Part shown: positions 48,664 to 61,380 of the stretch, in pieces | Position numbering within the stretch: the stretch's first letter is position 1 | Layout: every line of letters starts with the position of its first letter | NCBI RefSeq assembly: GCF_000004075.3 | Contig: NC_026655.2 | Span: 6,634,001-6,698,000, forward strand | Source: Cucumis sativus | Taxonomy: Eukaryota > Streptophyta > Magnoliopsida > Cucurbitales > Cucurbitaceae | Direction of reading: 5' to 3' | Length of the DNA stretch: 64,000 nt | Program-made: the position numbers and the translations under genes | The notes under the pieces: model-generated | Told to the model about the DNA's origin: nothing | The model's database searches: none | The model's input: only the letters and a program-made list of their open reading frames with translations

Positions 48664-51600
48664 AGAATGCCAAAAACCCAGTTCATGAAATACCCTAATA
48701 TCTGCAAGCAAAACAAAACGAAGAGAAGTACAACTAAGTAAACCTCTAAATACACCAATATAATGTTCATTAAATTGTGTGAAGCAAAAAATAAACACCC
48801 CAACTTCCTTCAAGTATAGCAAACAAGAAATATAAGTCAGAGAAAGTCGCAACCCAGTCATCAACAACAGTATCTTACCTCCCAAGCTTCGCCAAAGAGA
48901 GCGCAGAGGATATGGGAATCAAAGAACACGAAACTCTATGCCATAAAACAACTTCTTAAAAACTTCGCAGTTTCTATCTGCTCCCAACACTGGAAGTTGA
49001 TTGCTCTCGCGCAGTCGGAACTCGACGGCAACAAGAGAGAAGCTGCGCACTGCGAATGAAGCTAGTTGGTTATCATCAGAATGAGGTTGGAAGTCGCCAC
49101 TGAAGCACTCACAGCCATTGGTTTTCCCGCGCAAATGTGTAAAAGTGCAGATACCGTCGCCAGCTCCGCCGTAGAGTGGCGGCGAATGAAATGGAGGGTC
49201 GTAATTGTGGTAATAGCAATCAATGTATTGCTTGGGTAAGATATGCTCTACAGGCTTTGAGCCTACAAGTTCAACACTCCTTTCGGCCCATCATTTTCCT
49301 GGCCCATTAAATTGCCCCAAGTTTTTTCTTGTTCGGCTTCTACATAAAACGCATTAAGATGAGGCAAAATGTTAGTTAATGTAGTCTCGTTTTAGTTGAA
49401 ATATAATAGTATGTACTTACGATGTTTGATTGTTTTAATTTCGATAAAAAAAAAATAGTAAATACGATTCTTATTTTTATCTATTTACTATTAAACCCTT
49501 TTTCAAATATTTTCTATTTTAAAAAAGAAAAGTTTTCTCCTCCATTTTTCCTTTCTTCCATCTCCAATTCTCTTTAAAATATCTCTTGTCTTTTCGTTCA
49601 AGATCTACTTGATGTATATACTTGTCATATAGATATTGTAATATCAAAATTTTCCAACTACTTGAGTGTATTTCAAATATATTTTTTACTACTGTATAAC
49701 TAATTTTCAAATAAGGAAGGGAATGTATCACATAATATAAAAAGTTAAATAAGAGAAAATATGGATTAATATGGATAGTCATTCGGACCTGTGACATCTT
49801 TTTCACAAATTCTTTGCATAAAAATTACTTCAAATCTTGTTCGTTGAGCAAGAAATTTCGGCCAATTAAATTACGTCACATCATCACAACAAATATTTGA
49901 TAATTATATTTTTATTGAATTTTGATAATTAAGTTTACTCAATCCAACCAAATTCAAGTCCAATAAGCGATTAGCCAAAAGCCTATGAGCCCAAACCCAA
50001 TAAAGCAAATGGGCACAAGCCCAAGTCCAAACCCAACAGATAAATTAGTCCAAGAGCAAATGGGCTCAAGTCCACCTAAAGCCCACAAAATTTTTCTATA
50101 AATAGATGAGTTAGTTGCAAATTTAGCAATTAAATTCAAATTAATTAAGTATATAGCACAATTTTAAAAAATTTGCAAATATAGCAAAATTTGTCAAATT
50201 CTATCAATGATATAAGTCTAACACAGATAGATCATGTTGCAAATATTGGTCTATCACTGATATACCATATAAAGTCTATCAGCGATACAAGTCTATCAGT
50301 GATAATTTTGCTATATTTACATTTTTTTTAAAATGTTGCTATATATTTAATTATTATTGCTAAAATAGTCTTCCATTGCAATTTCCCTAAATAGATACTT
50401 TTGTCATTCATTTGAGGGGGGTTTTGGTTGAAGGAAGAATTGAAGTTCTGAAGTACTGGAAACGTGCAAATTCGTATCAACCTCGAGATCAACAACTTCT
50501 AAAGATTGAAAACTTGAAAGATTAAACTTTTTTTTTATTTTAAAAGATTGAAATTCAAATCAACTTGTAATTATAACATCTAAATATCGAATACCAAAAA
50601 GTTCTAAAATTTTAACTTATATTAAAGAAAAAACATCAAATAAATAAATACTATAGATTGTATCCGCTGTATTCATCAATATATCAAATTTCAATTCCAC
50701 ATATTACATTTCGAATAATTATTTTATCTCTTCCAATAAAAATATAAAATTTATATTAAATGCATCTCGTATTCAAATTGGTAAAGACCCTACTAAATTC
50801 ACACTCTCTCCACAATAAATAAATTTTCTCTATCATTAAATGAGCTTCATAAATAGAAAAATATATATTCAAATTGGGTGTAAAGTAAATACAAAATTGG
50901 TAAAACCGTTCAAAATTAGCATTCAAATACATATCAATTTTAAAAACATTCATTATTGGACATTAATAAAAATGTATTTGTTAAGAGTTATATTTTAACC
51001 AAATAAGTTTATTTTCTTTTTCTTATTTTGTAGAAAAACTCGTATTTATTCTTTAATTATGATAAAAAGAAATACATATTTAAATAACTAAAACATCCAA
51101 CTTACTCGTATGGTAGATAAGTCTAATATAATATTTAAAAAAGTAAAATAAATTATCGATCACATTATATATATATATATTGGATAGTTGAGTTACCGTG
51201 GTTGAAATAAAAATGATAAAATAAATCATTAAATTCAAAATATGAAAATAGGGTATATTTATCCCAATTACATTATTGCTTACATATATGTCATAAAAAA
51301 AATTGGAATTATTTTTTCTTCTTATTTTGAACTTATCAAAGGGTTATTTATAATTTCTAAAGCTGAATTGAAGTGAAAATATTAATAATTAAATGAAATG
51401 AATCAAAAGTGCATTCCAAAGAAACACATATTTCTATGTGTTGGAAGTCTGGTAGTAATTAATGTGCATTTATGGAGTTTTAGTTAGAGTAACGTTGCAA
51501 AAACCGAGCTTCGAAGTTTAGGGATCAATGGGTCAATGGCGGGATCCGCCTCCTCCTTAATTAGCGTCTGTCGGTGCCCATCCATTTTCTTATTTTACTT

Positions 51601-54600
51601 TTTACCTAAACCATTTCAGTCCTTATAAATGTAGTTAGATTGCTTATAAGATCAAGATGTAATAGATTAAATTTCGTATTTCAGTAAAATTACGACGTAA
51701 CAATTCTTCATGTTCGTTGAAAAATAAGTCACAATTAATTTCTTAACAACTTAAATTAACGTTCAAGCTAATAACTAGATGAACAACTTGAGTATCAGTA
51801 CAAAAAGACATAATAAAATACCAGTCCAGTTTGGTGTAATCACACCTACATCTAGGAGACCTTTAGCTTGATTGAAGAGGATCACAAGCATATGACTTAT
51901 CAAGAATCAACTATCCTGAATAATATTACTTTTACAAGATAAACGTTTAGACTACTCCTATATCAGAACAGTCGTCAATGTTAGACACCCCTAACCTATA
52001 TATATCTTCTCAAATAAGCACTTCGCAATAACAGTAACAAGATGTTCCAACAAGTACTTGTGAGGATGTTCAAACAAGTGTTCAACATGACACATCACAT
52101 AAACTGACTACTTTGTAAAGACTTTCTCAACACATAATTTGTTGCACATACACTAACACTTTTGTCTTTTATCATCAAAGTGTCCCAATTGTACCTTTAC
52201 GAATTCTAATATTTAAACATCCATTCCAATTGCCTCTGTAATGATAAACAACAACTCCAATTTAACTTTCTTGTTTAGGCAAAGATATCTCTACAAAAGT
52301 AAAAATAAGAATCCAAAACTACTTTTTTTCAAACTTTGTGGAAGGTTTGCTTTATTTATTCATTTATTTATATATATAATTAATTACTACTTTCCCATAA
52401 AGTACATTTTGTCGATAAAGAAAAGGAAAATTTTAAACATTTCCAGTTTGTATTCTCCTCTACTTGTTGGACTACAAACAAAAATAAAAATCTATAATAT
52501 AGCCATTTTTTAGAAAATAGGTTCAATTAGTTGAGCTATTGCCTCTTCTCTTCTCTTAACGTTAAAGATTTGAATATTTGTTTATGAGTATAAATTGTTG
52601 AATTTAAAATATTATATTTTAATAAAATCATGCAACTTAACTAATAAATAACAAGGATAAAATCACAGAAAAAAACTCAATCAACTAGTCCAACCATCGT
52701 TAAAAGCAAAAGAACGAACAACAACTCCTCTCTGATTTTATTTATGCATCATTGAATTTTGAAAAGTATAAGAGAGAGTTAGGAGCAAAAACTAGAACTA
52801 ACACCTTCTTGATATTAGCAACTAGGTACACTAATTAATTAAACGCTATTTCAAAACTCTATTTTATTACTGTTTTTTATTATCTACAAAGTTTACTATT
52901 TATACTTAAAATGTTTATTAAAATAACCTATATTAAAATAATCTACATTCCAAATAAAAAGTGTTGTATCCAACCACAACAATCATTTACTCTTCAACGT
53001 ATAAATAAATACATAAGTACGTGATTACATATCTTTTTTACCACGTTAAATTAAAAAGAAAAGAGTGACAAAAGACATGTCACAAAGTTTTATAAATTAC
53101 AAAATAAACACATTCAACAAACCCTAATTGCATTGTCTTTAACCATCCTTACAAAAATTATTCAGTCGCTTTCTTGAATTTAATTTTCAAAACGTACAAT
53201 TATATAATATTTGGATCAAATTTCAACAAAGTTGCTTGTTATATTATGCAAAAACTTCATCCCTCTTTTTCTGTCAAATCTTAATTAATTGGAAATAATT
53301 GTTGATAAGTTAATTAAAAGGCCCCAACATGTGTGACCAATAATGCAAATTAAAGAAATATTAACTTTTTTTCTCTCTTTTGGGGTGCCATTGAAAGTGA
53401 CAAGTGACCATCATGATAGCTTGGCTTCCATTGTGTTTATTCAAATGGAGTGTACTACTATTACTATATACTATGGTCTCTAGTGTAGAAATAGTAAAAT
53501 GATCTCATTCACACAGTGCCTTCCACTTCCACTTCAAATAAATGATGACAAATCATAACCTATTGCTTTCTTCATACCCACACCCATATACAGTGAACCA
53601 CCTCATCTTAATTCAAATCTTCCTACTTCAAATTGAACTAAGAAAATTTCTAAAGATGAATACAAAAATACAAATCTTATGATGACCGTTTTTGCTTATT
53701 TTTCTTTCTAACGTTTGAGATGAGAGATTTAAACTTACGAATTCTTTTGTTGTGAGTATTAGAGTTAATGTTTTTGTATTGTTCATTTGAGTTAATAGTA
53801 AACAATACATTGATTTATCATCTTAAAAGTCGATGATTTGATGGTTCATATCTATGGTTACTATAACTGTAACAATTTTTTATGTATGAAATAAAAGTTT
53901 TGTTAACCAAGTAGAGTGATTTAATTTGAATCCTCTAAATCTAAATGTAATTAAGTTTTTTTAAAGAATATATTTATTTGCAAGGGTGCATAAGGTCAAC
54001 TATAACATGTTTTGTTTCCGTAGAAAAATTTAAGAACAAAAATTTAGTGAAAAAAATATTTGATAATTAATTTCAAAGATTTTTTGTAGTTTGAATCTCA
54101 ATTAATAGTCAATTGTTTTTAGTACAATTGATGAATGAAAAAGCTTCTAACCAAATATCTTAAAAGTTATCCACCATATTACATTTGATATTCATTTTGA
54201 TAATTTATTCAGTTAGATGCGAATATACTTTCCACAATTTTGATTTAGGTTTGTGAAAACTTATTTTTGAAACAGACAAACAAAATTTTGAAACCCTCTC
54301 AAAATGATTTATAAAAAAGTTTGAAAACAATAACAAATAATTCTAACTCAATTACATTTACAAATACTTCTAACCTCAGAATTAGAGGTTTCTTATGAAT
54401 CTTAAATTCCTCTTCATACTTAATTGTGGTTTTTAAATTGATTGATGGTAACACAACACCACAATGTTTTTAAAATTGTAATGTACACAGATCTTTGGAT
54501 TAAATAATTTATTTTTTCAGACTATATAATAAGATATTCATAAGAGATTCCCACCCTAGAGATTCCCTTGGGTATAATGTTATATGATTATCTTGGAAGT

Positions 54601-55904
54601 CCAAGTCCTAAGAAAAAAGTTTGTAGAAAGTAGTAGCGTCGGCCATCGCAAGTTGACAACTTTTCTATTAACATTACTTCATTAGTGTCATCAGTTTTTA
54701 TTAAAATTAAATATATAAATGTATTATACACATTGTCTATCTTTATAAATCTCTTTAAACTGTTTTCGATCATTATTCTTTTAATATTGTCTCTAAATTG
54801 TTATTATTTATTTAAACGATTATATCCAACATTCTATAGCTATTGTTAAAGGTAGAAATCTTTTCAAGCTTACACCAAAATTAGATTTTTAAATGGTGTA
54901 ACGATGATATAGAACAAAAATTTCAATAGTTACTATCACTGTAATTGAATGTGTTATTTGAAATTTTAATTTTGTTTATTTATTTCAAAATAGTTTTTAA
55001 ATGCTTATTAAAAATTAGGAAAATTGTAAAAAGAAAAAAGACAAATTTAACACAATACACCCAAATCAATGTGCTTCAAATTTTCTATAAAAATTAAAGG
55101 TAATATAAATAAAATTTGGGTAATTTTTTTTTTTAATAGTAAAATTGCTAAAAATGCAAACTATCTATGTTTTATGAAAAAAAAATATCAAAAGACAAAA
55201 AAATTGAAGTGTAAATATGTTTTCCAGTTATTGTAATTTTTCTTTACCATCTCTATCACATATTTGTAAAAAAGTACAAAATGAGAAGTTATTTTGTTTT
55301 GAATGATTTAATGAATATTAAAATTTCTTCAATTGGGAGACAAGTGGGCGTTGGTAACTTACGAACAAATCCCAATTGTATTAAAGATAGATTCTTCTCA
55401 AAGTGAAATAGCCACGTGGGTGAAGAAATAAGTGTATCAAAGGCATCCACACTACAATAAATGGAAGCGCCATTCTCTGCTGATTCATTCATAAGTTTTT
55501 CATATAATTTCTGAAGAAAGGCCAAAGTTTTTATGAAAACGACTGTCATAGCAGTAAATGAAGCACAGCGCCGCTGTAAGACAGCTCAAATTGCATGCAA
55601 ACCCACATCAAATTTCTCATAAAGATCAGTTTTTTTTTTTTTGGGGGGGGGAGGGTTCAATTACCCAAAAGTGAAGTAGTTGAAAACCATTAAACAACAA
55701 AAAAACCAACAATTTTGTAATTTGTTTGTACAGAAGTAAGAGATAGAATCATCGTTAACCATTCCTTTATTTCTTATTACAACTCATCAATCATCTCTCT
55801 CTCCCTCTCGGCCTTTATCTTTCTCTTCCTCCATTATTTAAGTACTACCCAAGTGAGCTAAAAGCTGGTTCAGTGAAGAGTGTTGTAAGAACCACTACAG
55901 AAAA
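48664..55904. other. Long AT-rich gene-free interval
   Basis: About 7.2 kb with no recognised gene. DNA at 48664-49240 is less AT-rich and may be the former PPR promoter region. A foldback element lies at 50138-50360. A weak tRNA-like SINE relic may lie near 52525-52590. The rest is AT-rich spacer with short TA and T runs. A poly-T/poly-G junction is at 55630-55655. The last 200 bp or so form the peroxidase promoter and 5' UTR. Confidence 0.5.
50138..50360. mobile_element. Foldback/MITE-like repeat, copy 3
   Basis: The best-preserved copy. The left arm contains tatatagcacaattttaaaa and gcaaatatagcaaaattt; the right arm contains gataattttgctatattt and ttttaaaatgttgctatata. These are near reverse complements over about 60-70 bp. 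The middle has repeated ctatca-tgata blocks. Flanks are rich in ttaatta, a possible target preference. Same family as 18487-18660 and 18700-18892. Confidence 0.7.
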
Positions 55905-57418
<1,514 letters not shown>

Positions 57419-58410
57419 ATTATGGCAAGCTTGCTCAAGATCCATGTGATCTGCCTCTCTCTGGTTAAGGGAGATGAGGGAGTGAGTTTTGGCTAAATAA
57501 TTAAGATTGTGGTTTATCCACCTCTTGTAAGCTAGTGTGTTTTGATGGAGGCTGTGCTGGTCACTGCTGCTTCTGTTTGCTCTTTAGGATTATGCCAAGT
57601 TGTGCTTGCTGTGAGCTTTGTGTTGGTAAAAGGGAATGTATGAACGGATGTTGTAAGTATATATACGTATGTATGGATGGATGGTGGAGAGATGGTGTAG
57701 ATGATGATGCATTAACCATATCGATGCCTGGTTATATTCAGGATCCATGGGAATGTACTTGAATTATCTTCTTGTAGTAATAAAAGCTGCATAATGGCAA
57801 GATATTCAGGCTTTGCACATTTATACATACTCGTATTGAAGGAGATGCAATTATAATTTATATTGGCTAAAAACACTGAAAATATTGGAAAGAGAAAAAG
57901 AAATATTTGTTCATGTAGAAAGAAAATAGTCAGACAAACAGGAAAAAACAAATGCACTTGTCAGCAACAGTATTTTGCTAAATACTAATTGAATTCTTCG
58001 GGACCCTTGTAGGGACGTCTGTTTAGTATATCCAAATGAAATAAATTTAGTACTAGAGAAGAAAAGAACGATATCATAATTTTCACAACTTTTTGGTGGC
58101 AATGATACTAATTCAAAATCACTTTCAAGATGGTAAAATCACCTTAAATTGATCATTTTTATCTTGATCTAAACAAGAACTTATCTTTATCAAGATGAGT
58201 GAAGATGATACAAAGGAAAAATTGGTTATTATTTTTCATTACGATGAAGAAACAAGGAGTGGTTACTTAGTCAAACAGATTGCCCCACTTTAAAGGAGAG
58301 ACAAATGTAAAGTTCCAACTGAGATGTGGGACCTCAATATAAAGCCTCAAAATACAGCAAGAGTATCATAAAGGAGACTGGGTTTACCGTTTGCTTCTTG
58401 TTTATATGTT
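57419..58410. other. Convergent 3' regions of the peroxidase and the recombinase-like gene
   Basis: The peroxidase 3' UTR probably extends to about 57800 (a late AATAAA-type run is at 57779). The other gene's 3' UTR would come in from the right. No additional gene seen. Confidence 0.45.
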
Positions 58411-61380
58411 TTAATCTTTACTGCTTGAAGTATTGTCAGAATTACTTTCTGTTTCTTCAGAGATATCTTCATTCTTTGCATTTTCTTCCATAGCTTTTGG
58501 CATGAAGGAGCCAAAGGGAAAGCTGCAGTAAGGCTGTGATTGGAAGGAGATGTAATTTCCACTTGATGGAAAAGAATGGGAAGCATAAGCTGAAGGGTAA
58601 ATCCCTGAATTGAAAGAATTTGGAGGCGGCCAATACATGAAAGGAACAAATGCGTTTGGTGGGAAATAATTAAATGAGTTGTGACCTTGGTAAGAGGCCA
58701 TAGCAGTACAGGAACTAGCAACCATAGGGTTTGGAATTGGATGGTTACTGTCTACTGGAGCTTGAGATGGAGATGGCAGTGACTGAAATGCTGCCACAGC
58801 ACGAGTTTGGATTGAAGTATACCCTACTAATCCAAATTTTGTTGTAGTATCTGAAGAGCCAGGCTGTTGGTAAGTACTACTTGGCTTTTTCCCCTTTGAT
58901 CTTTTTGAAACTGTTCTTCCAACTAGATGCTTCTGAACAAATTTGTTATCCTGTGTCGAACAAATTGTGTCAAGGTCTCAAGTTCATGATGCAATTATAG
59001 ATAAGGGATTGTATCTTAGATCTTACAATGTTATCTGTCGTCGAGTGTGCAAGAAATAACTCCTCGCCTTCGGCATCTTTGTCTGTCCTGCAAAAGAAAG
59101 TTCATCGCTCAAGTGCAGCATACTAGCAACCTATCGTGTTAAATAATTCAATTAGCAGAAGAAGAGTTGTTCTTATCATGACAATGACAAGGTTCTCTAG
59201 GTGTAATTACAATCCTCCATAAACCATATTTCAAAAATGCTTCTTTTTTCTTGTTAAGTAACACCAGCTTTCAAACATCTCCATAATTGTATGAACCACG
59301 ATATAGTCCATTTTGGACATGAAACTGTATAGCTTTGCTTTTAGTTTCACCCCAAAAAGGCCACATCCTAATTGCATTACTTACATACTCATGATCATCA
59401 CTTTATCTAGTCAATGTAGGACTTTGGTCACATTTCCAACCGTTCTTTTTGGTTATCTTCATGGCAATTATTGCAATACCTGTAGTATTTCTGAAGCAAG
59501 TCCAAATTACGGTATTTGGTTTCTTTGCGGACAAGATCATCAGGAAAACCAGCCATGAAAAGAAGTGTAATGCCCAAGGCTTTGAAGAAAAAACTCCCAC
59601 TACGAATATTCGCCAGCATAGCCATCCTGCACACGAGTGGCCCAAATGACTTGAGCTTGTTTCTTCCCATTCGCTGCCTCACATACCTTAGCATATCCAG
59701 TGACAAAATCTTCTAGTTAATCAATAACCATATATGAACACAATGCAAAGGTAAATTTGTTTGATAACAACATCGCTCTTCTCGTAAAATAGTTGTCTTA
59801 CTCGTTTTGTGGAAGATTTCTTGTCCTGCCACCATATTTGATGCAGAGAAAGAAGCAAGAAGGACAGTTAACATCCAATGGTCGCATAGATTTCTCTTCC
59901 TCTAGTATTTGAACCGGACATAATGTTGGATTATGCCTATTGGGGTAGAAAATCCTCCTCCTAATACCATGATTCTCATACAAGACATGCTCCTGGTAGC
60001 AAATAAAGTACATTTTAGCCTTTTAGATTGATGGACAACAGACATAATAAAATGTGAAAATATTTTACTCGTCTATATTTAAAGCAGTTAAAGGAAATAA
60101 TAGTGACAATGGTGCATATGGGCATTCTTTGATGTCCAAATCAAACTCATTGTGAGAAAAATGCCCTTTGGTTTAGAAGTGAACGTCGTAACAACCACTA
60201 GATATTTCTGAAACACGACTTCAACAAATCTTGATATACTTACCCCAGGATTTTGAGGAGAAATGAACGGCTCTCCTTTCCTTAGAATACTGAATTGATC
60301 GAAGTCCAAATCGTATATCTCTTCACACCCATGCCTTATACCAAGACATGAAAACACTATTATTTTCCTCATGGTATGAGACTGAGCATTTTTTTGCAGC
60401 AAGACTTCCGATTCAATAATTCTCTTTACTTCTTTAGGACAGAAGGCTAACTTTGGTGGCTTTTTTTGAAGCGAGACGTTTCGAAATCCTACTTTACAAA
60501 CTTCATTCCCAGATACAAGGATGTTTGGTGGTCTATCATACAGTTCAAAGTTTTTGGTTTTTTCACTTTTATCTTCTACCTCACTTTTAGCCTCCTGTAT
60601 TTTTCCATATTCTTTAGCTTTTGTTTGATTGTTTTCAGCACCAGAGTGATTCTCCAAGTATCTTGAATTTGAATCGAGGTATATATGTTGTTTAGGATCA
60701 TTGGCACCTTTGGAGTTTCCATTAATTTCCCAATCCTTGATGTCAAAAGGAATTTCCCTCCCCTCGTGATAATAATTTTCTTCATCATCAGTTTCATCTG
60801 TATCTACAGAATCTACTCTTATATCACATTCCTTTAATTTTTCACAATGCACAAACTGTGTCTCATCCATACTCATCCAACTAACCAATTGATCCTCTAG
60901 ATTTGTATCTTTTGAAGACAAGAGGTCAGTTCCATCCTTCATTAGTGTTTCATTTTTCTCAACATTATGATGACTTCTACCTGTTTCTTCTTTGCTTCTC
61001 TTAAGCCTCTTGAAACTTCTTCCCACTGTCTTGGAACAACTTCCCTGCAATGGAAGGAGAAAATGGGCATTCAGAACATGAAACAGAATGAGAAAATACA
61101 ACGAAATGAGTGGGAAAAGAAAAGGAGTAACCAAATTATAACTGAGAAAACATACTAGTTTATCAGCAACTTGGGAATCCTCAACTCTCTCCTCTAACAA
61201 TTTAGCTTCAAGAAATGATATTCTCTCCATAAGCTCTGCATTTCTCTGTCTCTCTCTTTGTAACTCATCAGCCATTTGTGCAATAACATTCACAGTCTCC
61301 CCTTTGGACTCGTGGTCTATTGTAGCACATAACCCACGTGGATTAACCAAACCAGAAGCACAAGCTTGAAGCTCCACCAT
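58411..61380 (-). CDS. Uncharacterised protein with Crypton/DUF3504-like tyrosine-recombinase fold
   Basis: Six exons: 61156-61380, 60244-61044, 59802-59992, 59480-59686, 59027-59087 and 58411-58950. They total 2025 nt, or 674 residues, in consistent phase. Residues 35-60 form a coiled coil (MADELQRERQRNAELMERI). A basic stretch (RSFKRLKRSK) near 85 could be a nuclear signal. Residues 100-260 are acidic and probably disordered. Residues 300-475 read like the tyrosine-recombinase fold of Crypton-derived DUF3504 proteins: box-I-like FSCLGIRHGCEEIYDLDFDQ (Arg312), NPTLCPV (363-369), MGRNKLKSFGPLVC (412-425), then ITLLFMAGFPDDLV and the C-terminal LLQKYY (Tyr473/474). The HxxR box is FxxK (438-441). 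The C-terminus is Ser/Pro/Tyr/Phe-rich and low complexity. Likely a nuclear, non-catalytic DNA-binding or scaffold protein. The fold assignment is inferred from motif order, without a search. Confidence 0.72.

Noticed and set aside
55289-55549. 86-codon minus-strand frame
   Set aside because: Looks weakly protein-like, but I recognise no family and see no plausible flanking exons.
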